This document shows positions 9,087 to 17,139 of a stretch of 64,000 nucleotides of DNA, one piece after another. Both the position numbers and the translations under genes were made by a program. Origin of the DNA: ZC4RG30 sp046347045. GTDB lineage: Bacteria; Pseudomonadota; Gammaproteobacteria; Steroidobacterales; Steroidobacteraceae. Each line of letters opens with the position of its first letter. The first letter of the stretch is position 1. The notes beneath the pieces were generated by a model. The model saw nothing but the letters and a program-made list of their open reading frames with translations. It had not been told where the DNA came from and did no database searches. The DNA lies in assembly GCA_046347045.1 (NCBI GenBank), contig JAXMGX010000007.1, positions 124,001 through 188,000 of the forward strand. The letters run 5' to 3'.

Positions 9087-9828
9087 GCACCGGCGCTTCG
9101 CGCCGCGGCCGCATGCGTTCTCGTACGCAGTTTGCTTGACGTGGCTGGATCTCGCCGAGCTCGACAGCGTGTTTCGCGGGCGCTGGTTCTGGTCCACGCG
9201 ACGCCGCGCGCTGGCCTGGCTGCGGCGCGAGGACTGTCTCGGCGATCCCGCGCTGCCGCTGGACGAGGCCGTGCGCCGCCGCGTGGTGGAAGCGGGGCTG
9301 CCGCGACCCTGCGGCGCGGTGCGCATGCTCACGCAGCTTCGCAACTACGGGCATTGCTTCAATCCCGTGACGTTCTACTACTGCTACGACGCGCAGGACT
9401 CGCGCGTCGACACCGTGGTGGCCGAGATCACCAACACGCCCTGGGGCGAACGGCATTCCTATGTGCTGCCGGTGCCCGCCGAACATCCACCCGGTGCGCC
9501 GCTGGCATTCGACTTCGGCAAGGACTTCCATGTCTCGCCCTTCATGCCCATGGACGTGGCCTATCGCTGGCGCTTCACGACACCGGGCGCCCGCCTTGCC
9601 GTGCACATGCAGAATGCGCGCGACGGCCAGGTGCTGTTCGACGCCACGCTGGCGCTGTCGCGGCGCGAGATCAACGGCGCCGCGCTGGCCGGCGTGCTGC
9701 TGCGCTTCCCCTTCTCCACGCTGCGCGTGCTGGCAGCGATCTACTGGCAGGCGTTGCGACTGAAGCTGAAGGGCGTGCCCTTCCACGAACATCCCCGGCG
9801 CGTGCCGGCCACGGCGACGGAACGCTGA
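9055..9828 (+). CDS. DUF1365 family protein
   Basis: A 257-residue protein matching the DUF1365 family by its blocks ALYIGRLRHRRF, HAFSYAVCLTWLDL, RNYGHCFNPVTFYYCYD, ITNTPWGERHSYVLP and KDFHVSPFMPMDVAYRWRF. The biochemical role of the family is not established; it almost always sits beside an FAD oxidoreductase and a cyclopropane-synthase-like gene, so it probably acts in the same lipid modification. No signal peptide or membrane segment is evident apart from a weakly hydrophobic stretch near the C-terminus (VLLRFPFSTLRVLAAIYW). The ATG at 9055 gives the conserved MHSALYIGRL start; a GTG at 9019 would extend the protein into the upstream gene without conserved sequence. Confidence 0.88.
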   Translation: MHSALYIGRLRHRRFAPRPHAFSYAVCLTWLDLAELDSVFRGRWFWSTRRRALAWLRREDCLGDPALPLDEAVRRRVVEAGLPRPCGAVRMLTQLRNYGHCFNPVTFYYCYDAQDSRVDTVVAEITNTPWGERHSYVLPVPAEHPPGAPLAFDFGKDFHVSPFMPMDVAYRWRFTTPGARLAVHMQNARDGQVLFDATLALSRREINGAALAGVLLRFPFSTLRVLAAIYWQALRLKLKGVPFHEHPRRVPATATER

Positions 9829-9857
9829 CGTTGCGGCGTTTGCCCTAGAATCGGCCC

Positions 9858-10550
9858 GTGATCCATGTCCTGCTCATCGACGACGACCGCCGCCACTCGG
9901 AACTGCTGCGAAGCTGGTGCGGACGGCACGACATCGAGGTGGACTGCGCTTTCGACGGCGAGCAGGGGCTGCGGCGCCTGGCCGCTACGCGGCCCGACCT
10001 GGTGCTGCTCGATGTGATGTTGCCCGGCAAGGATGGCTTCACTCTGTGTCGCGAGATTCGCCGCCGCAACAAGGTGCCGGTGATCATGCTGACCGCGCGC
10101 GGCGACGTGGGCGATCGGGTGACCGGCCTCGAACTGGGCGCCGACGACTACATAGCCAAGCCCTTCGATCCGCGCGAGCTGGTGGCGCGCATCCAGACGG
10201 TGCTGCGACGCTCGCGGCCGGTGGAGAGTCGTACGGTGCTGGAATTCGAGCACCTGCGCATCGATCCGGCCGCACGCAGCGTCACTGCCGACGGGGTGTC
10301 GGTGGAACTGACCACGATGGAATACGAGTTGCTGCTGCTGCTCGCCTCGAACCCTGGCCGCGATTTCTCGCGCGATGACATCTTGGCGGCGCTGCGCGGC
10401 ATCGATGCGGCGCTGCTGACGCGTTCGGTGGACATCCTGGTGAGCCGCCTGCGCGCGAAGCTGGGCGACACCTCGCGTCCCGGCCGGCTCATCCATACGG
10501 TGTGGGGCCGGGGCTACCGCTTCACGGCGACGCCGATGGAGACGGCGTGA
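9858..10550 (+). CDS. OmpR/PhoB-family response regulator
   Basis: A 230-residue two-component regulator: receiver domain (residues 1-120) with the acidic pocket DDD at 8-10, phospho-acceptor Asp52 in LVLLDVMLPG and Lys102-type KPF motif, followed by a winged-helix DNA-binding domain (about 130-225) ending in the usual HTVWGRGYRF. Translation starts at GTG 9858, 29 bases after the DUF1365 gene, and the stop overlaps the kinase start (GTGA), so regulator and kinase are made together. Sequence style (VSVELTTMEYELLLLLASNPGR) resembles CpxR/RstA-type regulators of envelope stress. It could control the lipid-modification operon just upstream, though the gap leaves room for independent expression. 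Confidence 0.93.
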   Translation: MIHVLLIDDDRRHSELLRSWCGRHDIEVDCAFDGEQGLRRLAATRPDLVLLDVMLPGKDGFTLCREIRRRNKVPVIMLTARGDVGDRVTGLELGADDYIAKPFDPRELVARIQTVLRRSRPVESRTVLEFEHLRIDPAARSVTADGVSVELTTMEYELLLLLASNPGRDFSRDDILAALRGIDAALLTRSVDILVSRLRAKLGDTSRPGRLIHTVWGRGYRFTATPMETA

Positions 10551-11944
10551 TCCGGCTGTTCTCCTATTCGCTGTCGCTGCGGCTGCTGGCCATCTTCCTG
10601 TTGCTGGCGGCGCTGTTCGCCTGGGGCGTGGTGGCCGGCATCCGCTGGGCGTACAGCGCCGACGACCTGCGTTCGCTGATCAGCGGCCATCTGTCGCTGC
10701 ATGTGGACTACGTGCGCCAGGACATCGGCTCGCCGCCGCGACTGGACCGCGCGCTGGCCATCACGCAGCGCGTGCCGGTGGACATCCGCATCGACGGGCC
10801 CAGCGTGCACTGGTCGTCGGACCCTTCATTTCCGGACCCGGCATCGCTGACATTCGGGCCCAGCGACTATTTCAGCAGCAAGCCCGGCGCGCTGCTGGAT
10901 GAACTGCAGGGCGTGGACTTCGCCGAGCGCGACAAGCACAACTACCTGCGCTTCATCGAGGGTGGCAACCAGATCGTGGTGGTCACGCCGAAGATCGCCA
11001 CGACCCGCGACCGGCCGCCGCTGGTGCCCATCCTGGTGGGCTTCGCGCTGCTGCTGATCCTCGGCGCCTACCTTGCCGTACGCTGGCTGTTCCGGCCACT
11101 GGCGCCGATACGCGCAGGCGCGGCCTACATCGGCGCGGGGCATTTCGCGCATCGCATCAGCGCGCAGCGCGAGGATGAACTGGGCGCGCTGGCATCGGAC
11201 ATCAACGCCATGGCCGGCAAGGTCGAGGGTGCACTCGAGGCGAAGCGGCAGCTGCTGCTGGGCGTGAGCCATGAACTGCGCTCGCCGATCTCGCGGCTGA
11301 ACCTGGGCCTTGCGCTGCTGGAGGACTCGCCCACGGTGCGCGCGCTGTGCGAGGACACGCTGGAGATGCGGTACATCGTCGAGACGCTGCTGGATGCTGA
11401 ACGATTGGGCTCGGCACACACGGCGCTCGATCGCTCGGATGTGCTGCTGCCGGAACTGGCGCAGTCGCTGCGCGAGCGGTTCTTTGCGAACGAGCCGCGG
11501 CTGCGCATCCAGGTGACGGGCGAACCGCGCGCGCACCTGGATGCGGCGCGGATCACGCTGATGCTGAAGAACCTGGTGGGCAATGCACTGCGCTATGCGC
11601 CCGAAGGACCGGTGGAGCTGACGATCAGTTGCGGGAACGGGGAAGTGCAGTTTCGCGTGCGCGACCACGGCCCTGGCATCGCGGCCGGGCAGCGCGCGCA
11701 TGTGGGCGAACCTTTCTACCGCCCCGATGCCTCGCGCGCCCGCGAGACCGGAGGCACGGGGCTGGGCCTGTACCTCGCGCGACAGGTGGCGCGGGCGCAT
11801 GGCGGCGAGTTGATGCTGGAAGACGGCGGGGGCGCCGGTGCGCTGTTCGTGGCGAAGATGCCGGCGGGCAGGACTGTGCGTCAGGACAGTGCGCGGAACC
11901 TGCGCCGCGCGACCAGCGGATCGACGCGCGACAGCAGCATGTAG
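10547..11944 (+). CDS. Envelope-type sensor histidine kinase
   Basis: A 465-residue inner-membrane kinase paired with the regulator upstream. Two membrane helices (about 12-32 and 158-180) bracket a periplasmic sensor of about 125 residues; a HAMP linker follows (RPLAPIRAG onward), then the dimerisation helix with the phospho-acceptor His242 (GVSHELRSPI), and an ATPase domain with N box (MLKNLVGNALRYAP), G1 (RDHGPGIA) and G2 (GGTGLGLYLARQV). The arrangement resembles CpxA/RstB. The GTG start at 10547 overlaps the regulator stop; a longer frame starting at 10502 lies within the regulator and is rejected. The last 64 bases overlap the convergent phospholipase D gene on the other strand. Confidence 0.92.
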   Translation: MIRLFSYSLSLRLLAIFLLLAALFAWGVVAGIRWAYSADDLRSLISGHLSLHVDYVRQDIGSPPRLDRALAITQRVPVDIRIDGPSVHWSSDPSFPDPASLTFGPSDYFSSKPGALLDELQGVDFAERDKHNYLRFIEGGNQIVVVTPKIATTRDRPPLVPILVGFALLLILGAYLAVRWLFRPLAPIRAGAAYIGAGHFAHRISAQREDELGALASDINAMAGKVEGALEAKRQLLLGVSHELRSPISRLNLGLALLEDSPTVRALCEDTLEMRYIVETLLDAERLGSAHTALDRSDVLLPELAQSLRERFFANEPRLRIQVTGEPRAHLDAARITLMLKNLVGNALRYAPEGPVELTISCGNGEVQFRVRDHGPGIAAGQRAHVGEPFYRPDASRARETGGTGLGLYLARQVARAHGGELMLEDGGGAGALFVAKMPAGRTVRQDSARNLRRATSGSTRDSSM

Positions 11945-13053
11945 GCCAGCCAAGACCGCAGCCGGCGCAGCAGCGTGCGGGTCTTGCGCCAGCCGACGGG
12001 CTGCAGCGGCGTGGCATGCGCCAGCGCCGCCTCGTACCACTGCCGTGCGTCGGCGGCGAGCTCCGGCCACTGCAGCCGCAGCAGCAGCTCGAAGTTGATG
12101 TGCAGGCTGCGGCGGTCGAGATTGCAGCTGCCGACGCAGACGATGTCGTCCATCACCAATAGCTTGGCGTGCAGGATCTGCGGCTGGTAGTCGTACAGCG
12201 CGACGTGCCGGCGCAGCAGCCGGTCGTACAGGTATTCGGCCGCGCGCTGCGCCAGCGGCACGTCGCTGCGCCCCGCCAGCAGCACGCGCACGCGGCCGCC
12301 GCGCCACACCACGCGGTACATCATCCGCCGCACGCGCGAGGATGGCAGGAAGTAGGCCGAGGCGATGGCCACGTCATGCGCACGCGAGAGGTCGTAGCGC
12401 AGGCTGCGCCGCAGCGCGCTGCGATGCAGCGCCGGGCCGCTGAGCAGCAGGCTGACCGGCGCCACGCGCCGCGTCGGCGCGCGCGATGCCACCTCGCGCC
12501 AGGCACGCAGCGCAGCCGGCGTGAAGGGCGCCAGCTGCCACAGTTCATCGAAACTGTGCTCCAGCTCCTGCACGATGGGTCCGGCGATGCGCACGCCGGT
12601 GTCGCACCAGCCCTGCGTCACGCCATCGCCGGCGTATTCCGGCGCGATGTTGAATCCGCCGACGATGGCCGCCTCGCCATCCACCGCCAGCAGCTTGCGG
12701 TGGTTGCGGAACGACAGCCGCAGCAGCCGCTTGGGATTGAAGATGCCCACGTGCACGCCGGCCGCGCGCAGCGGCTGCAGGAAGGCATCGCCCACCTGTT
12801 CGGAACCGAAGGCATCGATCAGGAACCACACATCCACGTTGCGCCGGCGCGCGGCGAGCAGCGCCTCGCGCAGCCACAGGGCCGGACCTTCCTCGCGCAT
12901 CAGGTAGGTTTCGCAGCGGATCCGGGAGCGCGCGCCGTCGATGAGGCGGCGCATTTCGGCATAGGCCTCGTCGCCGGTGGCCAGCCATTGCGCGCGATGT
13001 TCGCCCAGCACGCGCTCGGGAAAGCGCGCGGGCGCCACGGGGGAGTCGCTCAC
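11881..13053 (-). CDS. Phospholipase D-superfamily protein, cardiolipin synthase ClsB-like
   Basis: A 390-residue protein with two complete HKD catalytic motifs: H118-x-K120-x4-D125 (NHRKLLAVDG) and H295-x-K297-x4-D302 (LHAKLLVMDD), each followed by the usual GGFN or GSCN turn. Size and the absence of a long N-terminal membrane pair fit ClsB/YbhO-type enzymes, which make cardiolipin from phosphatidylglycerol and another phospholipid at the inner membrane. A transphosphatidylase or phospholipase role cannot be separated by sequence alone. The GTG start at 13053 overlaps the ntrX stop (GTGA), placing it at the end of the ntrYX operon, which is unusual company. Much longer frames starting upstream are antisense or out-of-frame readings of ntrX. 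Confidence 0.87.
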   Translation of the reverse strand: MSDSPVAPARFPERVLGEHRAQWLATGDEAYAEMRRLIDGARSRIRCETYLMREEGPALWLREALLAARRRNVDVWFLIDAFGSEQVGDAFLQPLRAAGVHVGIFNPKRLLRLSFRNHRKLLAVDGEAAIVGGFNIAPEYAGDGVTQGWCDTGVRIAGPIVQELEHSFDELWQLAPFTPAALRAWREVASRAPTRRVAPVSLLLSGPALHRSALRRSLRYDLSRAHDVAIASAYFLPSSRVRRMMYRVVWRGGRVRVLLAGRSDVPLAQRAAEYLYDRLLRRHVALYDYQPQILHAKLLVMDDIVCVGSCNLDRRSLHINFELLLRLQWPELAADARQWYEAALAHATPLQPVGWRKTRTLLRRLRSWLAYMLLSRVDPLVARRRFRALS

Positions 13054-14417
13054 TCCTCGCCGGTGTGGCGGAACTCCACGCCCAGCGAACGCAGCTTGCG
13101 GTACAGATGCGTGCGTTCCATGCCGACGCGCTTGGCGAGCTGGCCCACCTTGCCATTGCACAGCAGCAGCTGCTGCTGCAGGTAGGCGCGCTCGAACTGC
13201 TCGCGCGCCTCGCGCAGCGGCAGCGCCAGCAGATCCTGCTTCACCAGCGGCAGGTCGGGCGGGGCATTGGCCACCAGTTCGGTTTCGATTTCCTCGAGGC
13301 GGATTTCTTCCGGGCCGCCGCGCACCAGCATGCGGCGCACCAGGCTGCGCAGCTCGCGCAGGTTGTCGGGCCAGGGGTAGTTGCGCAGGCGATTCTGCGC
13401 CGCCACCGAGAAGCGGCGCAGCGGCAGCTTTTCGGCATCGACCATGCGTTCCACATAGAAGCGCAGCAGGTCGGGCACGTCTTCGGAGTATTCGCGCAGC
13501 GCGGGCACGCGCACCAGCATGGCCGACAGATGCGCCAGCAGGTCGCGGCGCAGGCCGCCGGACGTGCCGGCGCGTTCTTCGACGCCGGGCTGCGCGGTGG
13601 CGATGATGCGCGCGTTGAAGCCCACCTGCGCGGTGCCGCCGACGCGGTGGAAGGTGCCGGTTTCGACCACGCCCAGCAGCAGGCGCTGCACGCGTGGCGC
13701 CAGGTCTTCGATCTCCTGCACGTACAGTGTGCCGCCGCGCGCCTGGTCGAGGACGCCGGGCGTGGCGCTGCCGTCGGCGCCGGTGCCGAAGAGGAAGGCT
13801 TCGGGGTTGTCGTCGGGGATGGAGCTGGCCACGAGGCTGGTGAACGGTGCCGACGCGCGCGGGCCGGCTTCGTGCGTGAAGCGCGCCAGCGCCTCGCGAC
13901 CGCTGCCCGCCTCGCCCACCAGCAGCAGCGAGCTGTCGAGCCCGGCGACTCGCGTGAGCTCGTCGCGCAACTGCTGCGCGATGCGGCTGCGGCCGAAGGT
14001 GGCCAGCAGTGGCGCCAGCTGCGGGCGCGTGGACACGCGGCGCTTCTTGCCGGCATCCATGGCGCGCTCGACGGTGCGCAGCAGCTTGGCCAGCGACAGC
14101 GGCTTTTCGACGAAATCGAAGGCACCCAGGCGCGTGGCCTCGACGGCGGTTTCGACGGTGCCGTGGCCGGACATCATCACCACGGGGCAGTCGCCGCTGC
14201 CGGTGGCGGACCACTCGCGCAGCAGCGTGATGCCGTCGGTGTCGGGCATCCAGATGTCGAGCAGCACCAGGTCGGGCGTGACCTTGGCGCGGGAGGCGCG
14301 GGCCTGGCCGGCGTTGGCGGCCACGTCGACCTCGTAGCCTTCGTCTGAAAGGATTTCTTTCAGCAGCACGCGGATGTCGGCCTCGTCATCCACGACCAGT
14401 ATCTTGCCGGTGCTCAT
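13050..14417 (-). CDS. ntrX: NtrX-type response regulator with a degenerate AAA+ domain
   Basis: A 455-residue regulator: receiver domain with phospho-acceptor Asp54 (VLLDIWMPDTDG), an AAA+ domain (about 140-385) and a Fis-type helix-turn-helix at the end (KVGQLAKRVGMERTHLYRKL, split as KVGQLAKRVGM and ERTHLYRKL). Partner kinase NtrY is immediately upstream, overlapping by four bases. The AAA+ core is abnormal: Walker A reads GEAGSGREALAR at 168-179, with Arg174 where the ATP-binding Lys should be; Walker B reads GGTLYVQEIED with Gln234 for the Asp; and the sigma-54-contacting GAFTGA loop is absent near 208-217. ATP hydrolysis and sigma-54 activation are therefore unlikely, and it probably works as a phosphorylation-controlled DNA-binding protein. 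Confidence 0.92.
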   Translation of the reverse strand: MSTGKILVVDDEADIRVLLKEILSDEGYEVDVAANAGQARASRAKVTPDLVLLDIWMPDTDGITLLREWSATGSGDCPVVMMSGHGTVETAVEATRLGAFDFVEKPLSLAKLLRTVERAMDAGKKRRVSTRPQLAPLLATFGRSRIAQQLRDELTRVAGLDSSLLLVGEAGSGREALARFTHEAGPRASAPFTSLVASSIPDDNPEAFLFGTGADGSATPGVLDQARGGTLYVQEIEDLAPRVQRLLLGVVETGTFHRVGGTAQVGFNARIIATAQPGVEERAGTSGGLRRDLLAHLSAMLVRVPALREYSEDVPDLLRFYVERMVDAEKLPLRRFSVAAQNRLRNYPWPDNLRELRSLVRRMLVRGGPEEIRLEEIETELVANAPPDLPLVKQDLLALPLREAREQFERAYLQQQLLLCNGKVGQLAKRVGMERTHLYRKLRSLGVEFRHTGEE

Positions 14418-16612
14418 GCGATGTCCCTGGCGGGCTGCGCCCCTTCCTGCACAGCCAACGGTAGCACGACGCGCACGTATGCGCCCCCTTCGGGCCGGTT
14501 GTCCGCCTCGATGCTGCCGCCGTGTTCCTCGGCGATCTTCTTCACGATGGCCAGACCCAAGCCCGTCCCCTTCGGCTTGCTCGTCACATAGGGTTCGAAC
14601 ACCCGCGCGAGCAGTTCTGGACGGAATCCGTTGCCGTTGTCGGTGACCATGATGACCGCAGAGTTGCCTTTAGGTCCACTTTTCATTTCAGTCTGCACCG
14701 TTACCCGGCCACCGGGCACGCCTTCGACGGCCTCGAGCCCGTTGGCTATCAGGTTGTTCAGCACCTGGCGCAGGCGGCCCCGGTCGGCGCGCAGCGGCGG
14801 CAGCGACGTGTCGATCTGCATCGACAGCGCGGCGCCGGATTCCTGCGCCCGGTACAGCTCCACCACCTCGGCCACCAGGTCGTTCAGGTCGACGCGCGCC
14901 AGCTTCAGTTCGGGCGCGCGCGCGTATTCGCTGAAGGCATTGACCATGGCCTTCATCGATTCCACCTGCTGCACGATGGTGCGCGTTGCACGATCGAGAA
15001 TCTCGGCGTCTTCGCCTTCGAGCTTGCCCGACAGGCGCCGGCCCAGCCGCTCGGCGGCGAGCTGGATGGGCGTGAGGGGGTTTCTGATCTCGTGCGCCAG
15101 GCGCCGCGCCACCTCGCCCCAGGCGGCGTCGCGCTGCGCGTGCAGCAGGCTGGTGATGTCGTCGAACACCACGACATACCCCGCCTCGCCGGCTGCATCG
15201 GCCAGCGGCGCGCAGGCCACCCGCAGCATGCGGTCGGGCGGCAGTTCGAATTCATCCTGCCATTCGCGTTTCTCGCCGGTGATGCGGGCACGCAGGCGCG
15301 AGGCGAACTCGGCCAGCCGCGGCGGCGCCTCGGCGATGCGGCCCAGCTCGACGCCGATCAGCGGCGCGAGTTCGGTGCCGAGGATGGCATCGGCGGCATC
15401 GTTGGCGATGCGCAGGCGCAGCGAGGTGTCGACCACCAGCACGCCGGTGGAAAGGCCGCCCAGGATCACCGCCAGGCGCTCGCGCTCCAGTTCGATGAGC
15501 TGGCGGCTGCGGTTGGCCTCCTCGCTGGCGCGGCGCAGGCGCTTGGTCATGTCGTTGAACGACTGCACCAGGAAGCCCATTTCATCGCGCGAGGGCAGCG
15601 GCAGGCGCGTCTCGAAATCGCCCTTGCCCACGGCGCGCGTGCCCTGGATGAGATCGTGCACCGGCCGCGTCAGCAGCTGCGCGGAGCGGATCGCAAGGTA
15701 AATGGCCGACAGCATGGCCAGCAGCAGCACCAGCGTCAGCGCGAGGCGGAACTGGTATTTCAGCGGTTCGCGCACATAGGCGAGCACGCCGTAGCTGTTG
15801 TGGGCGTGCTGCACGGCGTTGGCGAGTGCCGCCAGTTCCCTTGGCAGTTCCTGGCGTGCGACCAGGAAGCGGCGCCTGCCCTCGAGGCCGAAGTCGGGGA
15901 TGGGCGCGGCGGTGGAGATGAGATAGCCGCCGTCGCTCAGCGGCTCCAGGCCCATGTAGGGCCGGTTGCCGCGCACCTGCATCAGCATCTCGCGCGGGAT
16001 CTGCGGGTCGATGAGCATTTCGCGCGCATCGACGCTGGCCGCCAGCACTTCGCCATTGGCGCCGAACGCGATCAGCTCGCGCGCCGAGGCCGAGCGGCGC
16101 TCGGCATCCAGCGATGCGGCCAGTGCGGCGTTGGAATAGGCGCGCAGCGAAAAGGCCAGCGCTTCGGTGCGCCGCGCCTGTTCGCGCATGCGCAGGTCGA
16201 GCGCCGAACGCGACAGCACCACGGCCTCATCCAGGCCCTGCTTGATCTCGACGCGGAACCAGCTGTCGATGCCGCGGTTGAGGAATTCCAGCGAGAAGAG
16301 ATAGATGACCAGCAGCGGCACGATGACCAGCGCACCGAACATGACCACGGTGCGCGCGGTGAGCCGCGAGCCGGGCACATGGTGGCGGTAGTCGCGCACC
16401 AGCTGCCGCAGCTTGCGCGCCAGCAGCACCGCCAGCACGATCACGCCGACGATGTTGGCACCGAGAATCCAGATCTGCCAGCGGCTGAACTGCGCGGAGT
16501 TCTCGACGCTGCGCGCCAGCAGCATCAGCACCGATATGACGAGAACCGCCGCGACGGCGATGAATCCGTAGCCGCGCCAGCGCCTTACCGGGGCAATATC
16601 CACGAGTACCAC
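14414..16612 (-). CDS. ntrY: NtrY-type sensor histidine kinase
   Basis: A 732-residue inner-membrane kinase with three N-terminal membrane helices (about 14-34, 46-66 and 88-110), a periplasmic domain of about 175 residues, a fourth helix (about 288-308), HAMP (to about 365), a PAS domain (about 375-490), the phospho-acceptor His507 in RRLAHEIRNPLTP, and an ATPase domain with N box (LRQVLNNLIANGLEA), G1 and G2 (KGTGLGLAIVKKIAEEHGG). This is the full NtrY architecture; the system is linked in other bacteria to nitrogen, redox and envelope control. The ATG at 16612 overlaps the DUF4390 gene by 28 bases; GTG codons at 16609 and 16603 are alternatives. Confidence 0.93.
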   Translation of the reverse strand: MVLVDIAPVRRWRGYGFIAVAAVLVISVLMLLARSVENSAQFSRWQIWILGANIVGVIVLAVLLARKLRQLVRDYRHHVPGSRLTARTVVMFGALVIVPLLVIYLFSLEFLNRGIDSWFRVEIKQGLDEAVVLSRSALDLRMREQARRTEALAFSLRAYSNAALAASLDAERRSASARELIAFGANGEVLAASVDAREMLIDPQIPREMLMQVRGNRPYMGLEPLSDGGYLISTAAPIPDFGLEGRRRFLVARQELPRELAALANAVQHAHNSYGVLAYVREPLKYQFRLALTLVLLLAMLSAIYLAIRSAQLLTRPVHDLIQGTRAVGKGDFETRLPLPSRDEMGFLVQSFNDMTKRLRRASEEANRSRQLIELERERLAVILGGLSTGVLVVDTSLRLRIANDAADAILGTELAPLIGVELGRIAEAPPRLAEFASRLRARITGEKREWQDEFELPPDRMLRVACAPLADAAGEAGYVVVFDDITSLLHAQRDAAWGEVARRLAHEIRNPLTPIQLAAERLGRRLSGKLEGEDAEILDRATRTIVQQVESMKAMVNAFSEYARAPELKLARVDLNDLVAEVVELYRAQESGAALSMQIDTSLPPLRADRGRLRQVLNNLIANGLEAVEGVPGGRVTVQTEMKSGPKGNSAVIMVTDNGNGFRPELLARVFEPYVTSKPKGTGLGLAIVKKIAEEHGGSIEADNRPEGGAYVRVVLPLAVQEGAQPARDIA

Positions 16613-17139
16613 TCACTGCCGAAGTTCCAGCCATCGGACCAGAACAGCAGGGTGCGCAGCGTATCGGGCAGGCGGCCGCGGCGGATGCTGGCGCGTACGC
16701 GGATGGAATAGGTGGCCTGCGGGTCGAGCTGCGGCTCGACCACCACCGGCCAGGCGCGCACCTGTCCGGCGGCAGACAGCGCCTGGTCCAGCGCGGTGAA
16801 GGACTGCTGCTCGCTGCTGCCGGCCTCGCGCAGGATGTAGCGCTGGCTCACGGCATTCCACGACAGCTCGCGCAGCAGCGTGGCGTCGATCAGCTCGGCA
16901 TCGAACCAGTAGCGGCGCTGGCGCTCCACCACCGCGCGCAGTTCGAGGCTGACGGTGGCGCCGTCGGACAGCGCGGTGCGCACATCGTCATTGAGCGGAA
17001 AGATGATGCGGGCGTTGAGGTCGAACACCCCGCCGTGCACATCGACGAAGGCCGACTGCACGACGATGTTCTGCGCGGGCGCGGCTACGGCGGTCACGCA
17101 CAACCACGCGAACAGCAGCAGGCGCCACGCCCCCCTCAT
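16585..17139 (-). CDS. DUF4390 exported protein
   Basis: A 184-residue protein with a clear signal peptide (MRGAWRLLLFAWLCVTAVAA, likely cut after APA). The mature part has DUF4390 features: FDLNARIIFPLNDDVRTAL near the start, VVERQRRYWFD, a conserved SQRYILRE and an LLFWSDGWNFGSEWYSWILP-like end (split: LLFWSDGW, EWYSW). Its function is unknown; it is regularly encoded between rsmB and ntrY in gammaproteobacteria, so it may feed the NtrYX sensor or act in the cell envelope. The ATG at 17139 overlaps the rsmB stop (ATGA), and its own stop lies 28 bases inside ntrY. Confidence 0.88.
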   Translation of the reverse strand: MRGAWRLLLFAWLCVTAVAAPAQNIVVQSAFVDVHGGVFDLNARIIFPLNDDVRTALSDGATVSLELRAVVERQRRYWFDAELIDATLLRELSWNAVSQRYILREAGSSEQQSFTALDQALSAAGQVRAWPVVVEPQLDPQATYSIRVRASIRRGRLPDTLRTLLFWSDGWNFGSEWYSWILPR

